Assembly (NCBI RefSeq): GCF_016888005.1
Contig: NZ_JAFDVE010000029.1
Span: forward strand, 23,818 to 87,817
DNA from: Phycicoccus sp. CSK15P-2
GTDB taxonomy: Bacteria > Actinomycetota > Actinomycetes > Actinomycetales > Dermatophilaceae
Reading direction: 5' to 3'
DNA length: 64,000 nucleotides
Shown here: positions 1 to 7,667 of the stretch, one piece after another
How the letters are laid out: the number at the start of each line of letters is the position of its first letter
Numbering within the stretch: position 1 is the stretch's first letter
Notes under the pieces: model-generated
What the model saw: the letters and a program-made list of their open reading frames with translations, nothing else
Told to the model about the DNA's origin: nothing
Databases searched by the model: none
Made by a program: the position numbers and the translations under genes

Positions 1-2
1 AG

Positions 3-24
3 GACCTCAAGCGCAGTTGAGGTC
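3..24 (-). promoter_or_regulatory. MerR-type operator dyad at the left edge
   Basis: A perfect 8-bp inverted repeat (GACCTCAA, six-base spacer, TTGAGGTC) lies at the edge. Read on the minus strand, a TTGACC hexamer at its 5' side could be a -35 element that overlaps the dyad. This is the arrangement used by MerR/SoxR-family activators, which bind within an over-long promoter spacer. Transcription would leave the window to the left, so the controlled gene is not visible. The -10 element is also off the edge. The family assignment is inferred from the dyad alone. Confidence 0.45.
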
Positions 25-112
25 AACCCTGCCGCTCGCTGCCTCACCCGAGGTCGATGAACCGGCAAGGGGTCTTCTCCACGGGTCGGGGTGAGGAGAC
101 CGGGCAGTCGCG

Positions 113-643
113 TCAGAGAGAGCTCAGCCAATCCTCGAGCGCGGCCATGTCAGTCGCCGTGAGCCCGCAGCGTGAGTCAACACGGCGCAGCAGTGCAGGT
201 GCCGAGTGGTTCGCCGACACCCATGCGCGATCGACGTCGGTCAGCTCGTCGTCGACCCAGGCAAAGGGACGGTCCGCGGCAAGACGGACGAGGGCCCTCG
301 TCTTCCAGTTCAGCCCGGCGGAAGGGTCCTCCTCGGTCCAGGTTGGGCCGTCGGCTGGGGGAAGGTCGCCGAGTTCTGCGACGGGAAGCTGGGGGAGCCC
401 GAGGATCGGAGCGATGACCTTGTCCGCATCGTGCATCCAAGCGCTTGCCCACACGATCTCGCAGTCCATCTGGAGCAGCCGTGCGCCATGGGAAGCCGCG
501 ATCCCTGTGAGGTGAGGATTCGACGGGGTCTGCCAGCTCGTGTTCCAGTCGCCGAGACGTGACGGCATTCGGACGCCGGCGGTCGGGATCAGGGTCCCGT
601 CCACATCGAGAAAGAGCAGTGGGCGTCCTGGACGTCCGTACAC
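113..643 (-). CDS. HAD-like hydrolase (HAD_SAK-type)
   Basis: This 176-residue protein starts with the HAD motif I, LFLDVDGTLIP, whose two aspartates are the usual nucleophile and acid/base pair. A middle segment (LQMDCEIVWASAWMHDA) and a late acidic motif (FAWVDDELTD) fit the HAD subfamily found alone or in RNA-repair 'Swiss army knife' proteins. The substrate is unknown and may be a nucleotide or nucleic-acid phosphate. The GTG at 643 is chosen because it sits just before motif I; a TTG at 706 would add 21 residues with no recognisable domain. No obvious ribosome-binding site supports either. It stands alone, with an AraC remnant on one side and the window edge on the other. Confidence 0.65.
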   Translation of the reverse strand: MYGRPGRPLLFLDVDGTLIPTAGVRMPSRLGDWNTSWQTPSNPHLTGIAASHGARLLQMDCEIVWASAWMHDADKVIAPILGLPQLPVAELGDLPPADGPTWTEEDPSAGLNWKTRALVRLAADRPFAWVDDELTDVDRAWVSANHSAPALLRRVDSRCGLTATDMAALEDWLSSL

Positions 644-789
644 GGGCAAGACGGTAGGCGGACGGAGGCAGGGTCGCGACTGCCGACGTCCGGCATACCT
701 GGCCAATGGCTCGGCCGCTTCTGTTCTGTGTGCAGGAGGGCGATCCTGTGACCCTTCTGGTTCGCGTCAGTCGAGTCCCTTGTGCAGTC

Positions 790-888
790 GGTTACAGGAG
801 ACCCAGCGCCTTCATCGCCGCATTCCGCCGCGCCACCGGAGAGACGCCGGGCACGTACCTCAGCAGGGCTCATCCGTCGACGACGTAG
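790..888 (+). pseudogene. AraC-family regulator, C-terminal remnant
   Basis: The frame encodes VGYRRPSAFIAAFRRATG followed by ETPGTYL, which is the second helix-turn-helix and conserved tail of AraC/XylS regulators, then a stop at 886-888. Nothing upstream in this frame resembles the first helix-turn-helix, and no sensing domain is present. I read it as the 3' end of a regulator lost by deletion. The rest of the roughly 320-bp gene-poor stretch (707-1029) is AT-richer than its surroundings near 910-970 and holds no other gene that I can recognise. Confidence 0.6.
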
Positions 889-1029
889 ATGCGGCGGCGG
901 CGACCTCGATTCATCTAATGCAGTATGCAGGCCTGGAAATGACATAATGTGGATTATCGGCGTTATGTTCATCTGCGCGTCAGCGCGCATCGTCGAGCGG
1001 CTGAGCTCAAGCGGTCGGCGAGCTGATGT

Positions 1030-1503
1030 TCAGCTCCGTGACGACCGGCTCGTGCTCGCGTCATCGATGCTTGGCAACGCGGTGACGAGGTCGGTCAGGA
1101 ATCGCGCGAGGAGTTCCGCTTCTTCGGGGGTGTATGCGGCGAGGACCCGAGGTAGCCGGTCCCTGGCCTGTTCGAGGAAGGGCTCGAGGCGCCGCTGGGC
1201 CGTGGGTGTGGCTCGGAGGGTGACGATGCGGCGGTCGTCACTCTCTCGGCTGCGGCACACGAGGCCGAGGCCTTCGAGGCGGTTCACCACGGCGTTGGTT
1301 GCGCCCGAGGTGAGCCCCAGACGCTCGGACAGCCGCGCGGGCGAGAGAGGCGTGTGCTCGCGCTCGGCCCAGACGATCTCCCCCAGTGCCGTTCCGTCGG
1401 TGCGGGGCAGGTCCATCCACCTCGCCAAGTCGAGGGTGGAGTCGTGGTAAGCGCCCACGAATCGGCGTAGCGCTTCGAGTGCGGCCCAGTCTGCCGGTGT
1501 CAC
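1030..1503 (-). CDS. MarR-family transcriptional regulator
   Basis: This 157-residue winged-helix regulator contains LSPARLSERLGLTSGATNAV (helix-turn-helix) and a wing with the MarR signature ESDDRRIVTLRATP. MarR proteins are dimers that usually repress a neighbouring gene and release DNA on binding a small aromatic or hydrophobic ligand. The GTG at 1503 is preferred because it lies just downstream of the monooxygenase stop at 1556; the open frame further upstream overlaps that gene and has no domain. It is probably co-transcribed with the monooxygenase and may bind the palindrome at 2824-2842, giving autoregulation of the divergent unit. Confidence 0.8.
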   Translation of the reverse strand: MTPADWAALEALRRFVGAYHDSTLDLARWMDLPRTDGTALGEIVWAEREHTPLSPARLSERLGLTSGATNAVVNRLEGLGLVCRSRESDDRRIVTLRATPTAQRRLEPFLEQARDRLPRVLAAYTPEEAELLARFLTDLVTALPSIDDASTSRSSRS

Positions 1504-1555
1504 GGATCGACCCTTCGCGAAAGCTGTGGCTCGTGGGCGCACGGCGAGGTGTGGC

Positions 1556-2773
1556 TCAGGTTCGGAGCCGAGGATAGTCGGGCAGGTCCGGGACGTGTCT
1601 CTCGCTGGTGAGCAGGCGGGACACGTACAGGCTGCGGAACGGTCTGGACGCCGCAAGACGGTGGGCCGCGCGAAGGGCTCGCAGTCCACTCGCGGTGGTG
1701 GGGTGGAGCAGCCGAGCGCCGCCGCGTGGGAGTCTTTGGGCGGAGTCGGCGTACCCGCGCATCAGCTCTTCGTAGCGTGCGAAGGCGCGCTGATGGTCCT
1801 CGGGCGTGGCGGCGAGCTCGCCGGCGACGACATGGGCACCGACGAGAGCCAGCGTGGTACCCATTCCGGTGGGACCCGATCCCCACGCCGCATCACCGAC
1901 CAGCACGACGCGGCCCTTGCTCCACGACGACACGACGACCTGCTCCATCCGTTGGGTGTAGAACTCTTCGGGCCGCGACGTGAAGCCGGCGAGGACGCGT
2001 TCGGTCTGCCACCCTGCCCCCGCGAAGCGCGCACGCAGGACATGCAGCTGGGCCTCGACGTCGAGGCTCTCGAAACCCGATGGCTCCGACTCGAACGACA
2101 GGCTCGCCCGCATCGTGCCCTGGTTGTCGGGTCGGATCGAGGCGACCCGGCCACGTCGCGCGGTGTACCAGTCCCACGTGTCGACGTCCTCCGGCCCTCG
2201 CTCGATCGTGCCGTAGGCGATACTCACTCCGAAGTCGCGAAGCTGGGTCTCCGCGGCCATGAGCAGGCGGCGCGTGCGGGAGGAACGGCCCTCGGCCACG
2301 AAGAGCAGGTCGAATCTCTCCTGATCGCCGGTCTCGAAGCGCACGTCGATCCCGTCCTCGTCCTGGTCGACGTCGCGCACGAAGTCACCGAAGCGTTGCT
2401 CGACATCGGAAGGAAGGGCCTCCGCCAGGATCTCTGCGAAACGTCCACGAAGGATCTCCACCTCCGCGGTGGGGCCGTCCTGGCCCTCTCGACGCGGAAA
2501 GGTCGCGTAGGCGGCCCCGCGCTCATCGACATACCTGGTGCCTTCCTCGCCGGTCAGATTCTCCATCACGCGATCGTGGACACCCATCCGCCGGAGGACC
2601 TCTCGACCGATCCCGCGGACGTCGATGTTCTGCCCGGCGCTGCGCGGTCGGTCCGAGCGCTCCAGCAGCGTCACCTGCCAACCGGTGCGCGCCAGCCCCC
2701 AGGCCAGCGCGGGCCCGGCGACGCTCGCGCCCGTGACGAGCGCTCGACGAGACCTGTTCGACGGTACGGCCAT
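1556..2773 (-). CDS. FAD-dependent monooxygenase
   Basis: This 405-residue class A flavoprotein monooxygenase starts with a Rossmann motif (LVTGASVAGPALAWGLAR) that binds the FAD adenine. A second FAD motif, VVLVGDAAWGSGPTGMGT, lies in the last third. The layout resembles TetX-, MhpA- and PgaE-type enzymes, which hydroxylate aromatic or polyketide-like substrates with NAD(P)H and O2. The substrate cannot be read from the sequence. ATG at 2773 is preceded by a GA-rich ribosome-binding site. It is followed by a MarR regulator and is divergent from an esterase across a palindromic operator, which suggests inducible detoxification or catabolism of a xenobiotic. Confidence 0.82.
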   Translation of the reverse strand: MAVPSNRSRRALVTGASVAGPALAWGLARTGWQVTLLERSDRPRSAGQNIDVRGIGREVLRRMGVHDRVMENLTGEEGTRYVDERGAAYATFPRREGQDGPTAEVEILRGRFAEILAEALPSDVEQRFGDFVRDVDQDEDGIDVRFETGDQERFDLLFVAEGRSSRTRRLLMAAETQLRDFGVSIAYGTIERGPEDVDTWDWYTARRGRVASIRPDNQGTMRASLSFESEPSGFESLDVEAQLHVLRARFAGAGWQTERVLAGFTSRPEEFYTQRMEQVVVSSWSKGRVVLVGDAAWGSGPTGMGTTLALVGAHVVAGELAATPEDHQRAFARYEELMRGYADSAQRLPRGGARLLHPTTASGLRALRAAHRLAASRPFRSLYVSRLLTSERHVPDLPDYPRLRT

Positions 2774-2823
2774 GGTGACCCCTTTCGGTCCGGCCCCGAT
2801 CGACCCGAGGCCATGATGCGCTG

Positions 2824-2842
2824 CTGTGAAGTAACTTCACAG
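2824..2842. promoter_or_regulatory. 19-bp palindromic operator
   Basis: CTGTGAAGT and ACTTCACAG form a perfect inverted repeat around one central base. The site lies between the divergent monooxygenase (start 2773) and esterase (start 2883), 41 and 51 bases from the two starts. Its size fits a MarR-family dimer site, and a MarR gene sits in the same unit. It also resembles a CRP half-site pair (TGTGA/TCACA) but with seven rather than six intervening bases. A second 12-bp palindrome, CCACGATCGTGG at 2861-2872, lies just before the esterase ribosome-binding site. Confidence 0.6.
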
Positions 2843-2882
2843 TAGCGTAATCTCTCCAATCCACGATCGTGGAAAGGGCGAC

Positions 2883-3794
2883 ATGAGTAGACGGACCTTC
2901 AGGCCTCACTACTGGGCACTGGCACAGCTGGGTTCGCGGATCCGCTACACCCCACCGATCGCCAGGCGCCTGACCCAGGGCGAGCTGTTCGACGAGTCGG
3001 TGATCCAGATCCCGACGCGGCGCGGGCACGTGCGGGCGGTCGTGGTGCGCCCTCCACGCATCGACCCCGTCCGAGCTGCCCCACCGGTCGTGGTGCACCT
3101 CCACGGCGGAGGGTTCCTCAACCGCTATCCGGAACAGGACATCCACCTCGCTCGGTACCTCTGTGCGCAGCTGCGCGCGGTCATGGTGCTGCCCGACTAC
3201 TCCACCGCACCCGCCGTGCGCTATCCGCTGGCGGAGGAGCAGATGTACGACGCGGCGACCTGGGTCCAGGACTCCGGTGTGGAGCACGGCTGGGGCGGCA
3301 CGCGGCTGTTCCTCTCAGGAATCAGCGCCGGGGCCAAGCTCGCCATCAACATCTGCCAACAGATCCGCGACCACGGCGGCCGACCGCCGACGGCGGCCTC
3401 ACTCATCGTCCCGGTGACACACATGACCCGCACCGACCGCACGTCTCCAGCGGCGCGGCCCGCCATCAACCCTTTCGTGCAACGACTCGTCGCCTGGGCG
3501 TACTTCCCCGACGAAGAACGGCGTGCCGAACCCCTGGCTGCGCCGAGGAACGACACCCACCTCGCCGCCGCCATGCCCCCCACCATCATCCAGACCGCCG
3601 CTCTCGACACACTCGCACCCGAAGGACGCGAACTCGCAGAGACGCTCAGCGCGGCCGGAGTCACCACCGCCTTCACCGAGCGTCCCGACTCCGACCACGG
3701 GTACTACAGCAGCAAACCAGCAGACCGGGTCCGGACGATGCTCGACGACGTCGTCGACTTCTTCAGCAGTCGAGTCCGCGACGGTCAGCCCTGA
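2883..3794 (+). CDS. Alpha/beta hydrolase, hormone-sensitive-lipase type
   Basis: This 303-residue esterase-like protein has the HSL-family oxyanion motif HLHGGGF, a nucleophile elbow FLSGISAGAK (Ser in GxSxG), and late Asp (TAALDTLAPEG) and His (DSDHGYY) residues that complete the catalytic triad. HSL enzymes hydrolyse short acyl esters or lactones. There is no signal peptide, so it should be cytosolic. A GGAAAGG ribosome-binding site precedes ATG 2883. It is divergent from the flavin monooxygenase over a shared palindrome, so the two may act in one inducible pathway, for example oxidation followed by ester or lactone hydrolysis. The substrate is unknown. Confidence 0.82.
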   Translation: MSRRTFRPHYWALAQLGSRIRYTPPIARRLTQGELFDESVIQIPTRRGHVRAVVVRPPRIDPVRAAPPVVVHLHGGGFLNRYPEQDIHLARYLCAQLRAVMVLPDYSTAPAVRYPLAEEQMYDAATWVQDSGVEHGWGGTRLFLSGISAGAKLAINICQQIRDHGGRPPTAASLIVPVTHMTRTDRTSPAARPAINPFVQRLVAWAYFPDEERRAEPLAAPRNDTHLAAAMPPTIIQTAALDTLAPEGRELAETLSAAGVTTAFTERPDSDHGYYSSKPADRVRTMLDDVVDFFSSRVRDGQP

Positions 3795-3905
3795 CCACTC
3801 GCCTCGGCACCCCGGACACAACGCTGCGCGCGGGAACAGTCGGCTCTGGCACGACCCCTTCGGCCCCTCGGATGGTCCGCACACCCGATCCGTTCCGAGG
3901 CGCAG

Positions 3906-3927
3906 GCCCGTCCCGTCCTCGACGGGC
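3906..3927. terminator. Hairpin between convergent genes
   Basis: GCCCGTC and GACGGGC form a 7-bp stem with an 8-base loop in the 190-bp gap between the convergent esterase (ends 3794) and the SSB-like gene (ends 3985). There is no U-tract, which is usual for actinobacterial terminators. It could serve both strands. Confidence 0.35.
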
Positions 3928-3984
3928 TTCGGCATCATCGATGAGACGCGAGGGCAACGGTGCCGACGTGCGTGCGCCGCGCCC

Positions 3985-4326
3985 CTACACCTCCGTGGCC
4001 TGCGTGACCTTGCGGACGGCAGTCGCCTCCACCTCGTAGCGGCTCGCGGGTGCACCGGACCCGGACCGGAAGAAGCGGCGGCGCAGCGAACCCTCGACCT
4101 CGACCCGGTCGCCCGTCCGCAGGCGTCCGGCCACGCGACGGGTCGCGCTCGTCCAGCACGCCACGTCGACGGCGTCCACGGTGACCCGGCGGGCGGCGCG
4201 CCGTGCGGGACGGCGAACCGTGACCCGCACGGTGTGCACGATGTCCCCGCTCGGGAGCGTCACCGGCTCCCCCTCCCCCGTCACCCGGCCGGTGAGCTGC
4301 ACGACGTTCTCGTCCTCGGTGTCCAT
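3985..4326 (-). CDS. Small single-stranded-DNA-binding (OB-fold) protein
   Basis: This 113-residue protein begins MDTEDENVVQLTGRVTGEGE and continues with alternating strands (DIVHTVRVTVRR; GDRVEVEGSLRRRFF), which is the SSB-type OB fold. It lacks the glycine-rich linker and acidic C-terminal tip of housekeeping SSB, and it is short. A paralogue specialised for competence, recombination or stress, or a PriB-like protein, is more likely than the main SSB. ATG 4326 is chosen because the OB fold begins there; an upstream GTG-containing extension has no conserved content. It stands alone. The 295-bp region up to 4621 probably holds its promoter and that of the peptidase, but I see no clear boxes. 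Confidence 0.68.
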   Translation of the reverse strand: MDTEDENVVQLTGRVTGEGEPVTLPSGDIVHTVRVTVRRPARRAARRVTVDAVDVACWTSATRRVAGRLRTGDRVEVEGSLRRRFFRSGSGAPASRYEVEATAVRKVTQATEV

Positions 4327-4621
4327 CGGTCTGCCTCTCGTCGGAGTAAGTGCCTCCCATCGCACCTGCCCTGGTGCCACCCACACGAGACGCCGGCGGC
4401 TCCCTGTGGATGACGCCGCGGGGTGTCAGACCTGGGGACACACGTGCACGGGTGCGGCCGATGGGATAGGTGCGACTCATGTGACAGGTGGAACCAGCGG
4501 GACGGAAGTCACGGGTGTCTCCGGATGCCCAATGCTCGACGTGTGCCTATGGTGGTGCCTGTGGCACGGGGCAGGGCGTGCCTAGGGGGCCCTCGGGCCC
4601 GTCGTCGATGGGAAGCGAGTC

Positions 4622-6046
4622 GTGGTGCGTTCGCTCGGTGCTGGAGCGGCGGCCCGTGGGGCGGTCGGTGTTGTCCTCGCGATCGCGGGGGCCGTGACGT
4701 TCCTCGTCGCACCCGCTGCGGCGGCCGACCCCGAGCCGGACGTCACCAAGGACCTGCACTCGGTGCGGACCACCGAGCCGAGCGCCGGTGCATCGCCGAG
4801 CGCGTCGCCGTCTCCCAGCGTCACGCGGTCACCGAGCCCCACGGGCACCCCGTCCCAGTCCCCGTCCACCGGCCGCCCCGCCCTGCCGAAGCCCGACACC
4901 GGCCACGCCGAGCCCGACCACGTCCCTCCGCTCTCGGCTGCCGACCTCGAGGCCCAGATCGCGGCTGCCGAGGAGCTCGCGGCGCTGCTGGAGGGCTCGT
5001 CGTCCGAGGTCGCGGTCGCGATGCGCCGGATGGACGAGCTCTCGGACCGCTCGAACGCCGTCCTGGAGTCGCTCGCGGACGCCCAGGACACCGAGCGCAG
5101 CGCACGCAGCGAGGCGGCCACGGCACGAAGCGACCTCAACCGGCTCGAGAGCCGGCTCGCGACGGCCCGCGCCCTCGTCCGCGAGTGGGTCTTCGACGTC
5201 TACAGCGGAGGTGGCAGCGACGCCGACGTGGCGGGGATGCTCGACGCCCTCCTCGCCGATGACGGGTCCGCCGGCAACCCGCTCGGCGACCTGGTCTACC
5301 TCACCGACCAACGAACGCGTGCGCTCCGCGAGGTCCGGATGCTCACGGCTCGTCAGTCGCGGCTCACCGAGACCGCCGAGCAGGCCGAGGCCTCGGCCGA
5401 GAAGGCCCGCCGGCAGATCGAGAAGGACCGCGACGAGCTCGACACCCTGATGAACGCCCAGCGCGAGAAGGTCGGCGCGCTGCGCACCCTGCAGATGGCC
5501 GAGGTCGAGAAGGCCGGGCCGGTCGCGAGTGCGCTCGTCGGTGCTCGCAGCCCCGAGGCGAAGGCCGCGGCCGAGCGCCTCCGGGCCGCGCTGAGCAGCG
5601 CGGCGGCGGAGGTCGCGGACATCGGCGAGCCGTGCAGCGACGACAGCGGGGACCACGGGAACGGCCTCTTCCCCGAGAGTGCCCTCTGCCCGGTGTGGGG
5701 TGCACCGGGTGAGCGTCTCGCCCCGGGCGCCGCTGCGGCTTTCAGCGCGCTGAGCAAGGCCTACGCGGCGCAGACCGGCGAGCCGCTCTGCGTCACGGAC
5801 TCATACCGGCCGCTCGTCGAGCAGTTCGCCGTCAAGGAGAGCCACGGGCGCCTCGCGGCCACGCCGGGTACGTCACGGCACGGTCTGGGCCGCGCGGTCG
5901 ACCTGTGCGGGGGCGTCGAGAGCTTCGGCTCCCCGGCCCACCTCTGGATGCGCCAGAACGCCCCGCTCTACGGATGGTTCCACCCGGCGTGGGCGGGGGC
6001 CGGCGGGGCGCTCCCCGAGCCCTGGCACTTCGAGTACGCCGGCTGA
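4622..6046 (+). CDS. Secreted coiled-coil M15 (VanY-type) peptidase
   Basis: This 474-residue exported protein has a signal peptide at about 1-35 (hydrophobic GVVLAIAGAVTFLVAPAAAA). A low-complexity Ser/Pro/Thr linker follows at about 55-90, then a long coiled coil at about 105-310, and a C-terminal M15 D-Ala-D-Ala carboxypeptidase domain. The zinc ligands are visible in TSRHGLGRAVDLCG (His, Asp) and EPWHFEY (His). The enzyme would trim peptidoglycan stem peptides. The coiled coil resembles those of NlpC/P60 hydrolases and FtsX/EnvC-type regulators, so the domain may be held inactive until recruited to a division or elongation complex. The start is GTG 4622, with GTG 4625 also possible. Confidence 0.82.
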   Translation: MVRSLGAGAAARGAVGVVLAIAGAVTFLVAPAAAADPEPDVTKDLHSVRTTEPSAGASPSASPSPSVTRSPSPTGTPSQSPSTGRPALPKPDTGHAEPDHVPPLSAADLEAQIAAAEELAALLEGSSSEVAVAMRRMDELSDRSNAVLESLADAQDTERSARSEAATARSDLNRLESRLATARALVREWVFDVYSGGGSDADVAGMLDALLADDGSAGNPLGDLVYLTDQRTRALREVRMLTARQSRLTETAEQAEASAEKARRQIEKDRDELDTLMNAQREKVGALRTLQMAEVEKAGPVASALVGARSPEAKAAAERLRAALSSAAAEVADIGEPCSDDSGDHGNGLFPESALCPVWGAPGERLAPGAAAAFSALSKAYAAQTGEPLCVTDSYRPLVEQFAVKESHGRLAATPGTSRHGLGRAVDLCGGVESFGSPAHLWMRQNAPLYGWFHPAWAGAGGALPEPWHFEYAG

Positions 6047-6073
6047 CCCCTGCGCCGCACCGCGACCGGATGA

Positions 6074-6089
6074 CGCGCCTGTCGGCGCG
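6074..6089. terminator. Short GC hairpin between convergent genes
   Basis: CGCGCC and GGCGCG pair around a four-base loop in the 44-bp gap between the M15 peptidase (ends 6046) and the MFS transporter (ends 6091). No U-tract follows. It is plausible as a bidirectional terminator but weak. Confidence 0.3.
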
Positions 6090-6090
6090 C

Positions 6091-7446
6091 TCAGGACACC
6101 GTGTGCTCGGTGTGCTCCTTGACCGGCAGCATGACCGCCAGCCCTGCGACGAGGACCAGCACGATCCCGAGGATCCCCCAGTACTGGGTGTTGTCGGCGC
6201 CCGTCACCGCGGCCCCGATCCAGATGAAGGCGCCGAAGAACATCGGGGACAGGAACGACACCACCCGTCCCGTCGTGGCGTAGAGCCCGAAGATCTCGCC
6301 GCCCTTGCCCTCGGGCACGAGACGGGCGAGGAAGCTGCGGCTCGCCGCCTGGGCGGGGCCCACGAACACCGTCATGAGCAGCCCGAGCACCCAGAACGTC
6401 CCCGTGCCGGCGTCGTGCAGCACGAAGATGAGGATCCCGAGGACGACCAGCGCCCCGAGCGAGACGAGGATGACCCGCTTCGGCCCGAGGCGGTCGTCGA
6501 GCATGCCGAAGAGCATCGTCGCGACCCCCGCGATGACGTTCGCGGCGGCGCCGAAGACGATGACGTCCCCTGCCGAGAGGCCGAACGTCCCGGCCGCGAG
6601 GACCGCGCCGAACGCGAACACCCCCGCGAGGCCGTCCCGGAACAGGGCCGAGGCGAGCAGGAAGTACACCGTGTGCCTCGACACGACCCACAGGCCGTGG
6701 ATGGAGCGCCACACGAGCCGGTAGGACTGCACGACCCCGACCCGCGGCGCGCGTTCGCGCGGCCGGTCCTTCAGGACCAGGAAGGTCGGGACGGTGAACA
6801 CGAGCGTCCACAGCCCGCACACGACCATCGAGACCCGGATGTCCAGCCCGTCCTCCCCCGTCACCCCGAACAGGCCGACGTCGGGCTGGATGAACAGGAA
6901 GTAGATGAGGAGGAGGACGATGATGCCGCCCAGGTAGCCCATCCCCCACCCGAAGCCGGACACCCGACCGACCGTCCGCTGGGTGGCGACCTGGTCGATC
7001 GTCGAGTTGTAGTTGACCCCGGCGATCTCGGAGACCACCGAGCCGACCGCGAGCAGGCCGAGCCCCACCCAGAGGAACCCCGGTTCCGGACGCACGACGA
7101 ACAGCGACGCCGACAGGGCCGCGAGCAGCCACGTCTGGGTCCGGAGGTGGTGCACCGTGCGCCCCGAACGGTCCGAGTTCTGCCCGAGGACGGGTGCGAG
7201 CAGCGCGACGCTGAGCCCCGCGAGCGCGGTGGACACCGACAGCGCCGTCGACGTCTGGTTCGTCGTCCCGAAGGACTCGCTGACGAGGTACACCGAGAAG
7301 ACGAACGTCGTGATGACCGTGTTGAAGGGCTGGGTCCCCCAGTCCCACATCCCCCACGCGAGAACGCGGCGCTTGGCGGTCGGAGGCGCCGTGTCCAGGG
7401 CCGACGGCCCGCTGATGTCGGCCGGAACCGCAGAGGGTGTGCTCAC
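6091..7446 (-). CDS. MFS transporter (UMF1/Atg22-like)
   Basis: This 451-residue membrane protein has about twelve hydrophobic segments and opens with WGMWDWGTQPFNTVITTFVF, which is typical of the UMF1/Atg22-like branch of the major facilitator superfamily. A cytosolic loop (LKDRPRERAPRVG) lies mid-protein. Members of this branch include amino-acid effluxers in fungi, but bacterial substrates are mostly undetermined. GTG 7446 is chosen because the upstream open frame runs through the promoter region and lacks any membrane segment. A consensus CRP-type site lies 90 bp upstream, which suggests cAMP- or GlxR-linked control of transport. Confidence 0.8.
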   Translation of the reverse strand: MSTPSAVPADISGPSALDTAPPTAKRRVLAWGMWDWGTQPFNTVITTFVFSVYLVSESFGTTNQTSTALSVSTALAGLSVALLAPVLGQNSDRSGRTVHHLRTQTWLLAALSASLFVVRPEPGFLWVGLGLLAVGSVVSEIAGVNYNSTIDQVATQRTVGRVSGFGWGMGYLGGIIVLLLIYFLFIQPDVGLFGVTGEDGLDIRVSMVVCGLWTLVFTVPTFLVLKDRPRERAPRVGVVQSYRLVWRSIHGLWVVSRHTVYFLLASALFRDGLAGVFAFGAVLAAGTFGLSAGDVIVFGAAANVIAGVATMLFGMLDDRLGPKRVILVSLGALVVLGILIFVLHDAGTGTFWVLGLLMTVFVGPAQAASRSFLARLVPEGKGGEIFGLYATTGRVVSFLSPMFFGAFIWIGAAVTGADNTQYWGILGIVLVLVAGLAVMLPVKEHTEHTVS

Positions 7447-7535
7447 AGGGCCGACGGTAGCGATACCATGGGGTCCGCGAAGGGCAACGCGCTGATGCGC
7501 CGAGGCCGTTCCGTCCGGGGGCCGAAAGCGGCCGA

Positions 7536-7551
7536 TGTGAGATGGATCACA
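7536..7551. promoter_or_regulatory. CRP/GlxR-type binding site
   Basis: TGTGA-GATGGA-TCACA matches the CRP consensus (TGTGA, six bases, TCACA) exactly. It lies in the divergent gap between the MFS transporter (start 7446) and rbpA (start 7668). In actinobacteria, CRP/GlxR proteins bind this sequence. Position relative to the transporter suits a regulator of that gene. It also sits about 40 bp upstream of the rbpA promoter. Which gene is regulated is not decided by sequence. Confidence 0.6.
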
Positions 7552-7577
7552 CCAAACCGTACCAATCGGTAACCCGT

Positions 7578-7603
7578 GGAACAACGAACCACGGACGCAC
7601 GTT
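7578..7603 (+). promoter_or_regulatory. Sigma-R/SigH-type promoter of rbpA
   Basis: GGAAC at 7578-7582 and GTT at 7601-7603 are separated by exactly 18 bases. This matches the GGAAT-N18-GTT consensus of the thiol-stress ECF sigma factor SigR (Streptomyces) and SigH (Mycobacterium). rbpA is a known member of that regulon. The predicted transcript start, near 7610, leaves a leader of about 58 bases before ATG 7668. Confidence 0.65.
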
Positions 7604-7667
7604 CCCCTTCCAGTGACCCGACCGCGAGGACCCCGGTCCGGGACAGCCACGACTTCGGGAGACACCC

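Noticed and set aside
4721..4900. Ser/Pro-coding repeat as a possible phase-variable tract
   Set aside because: The repeats are at protein level only. The DNA units differ and are not a uniform microsatellite.
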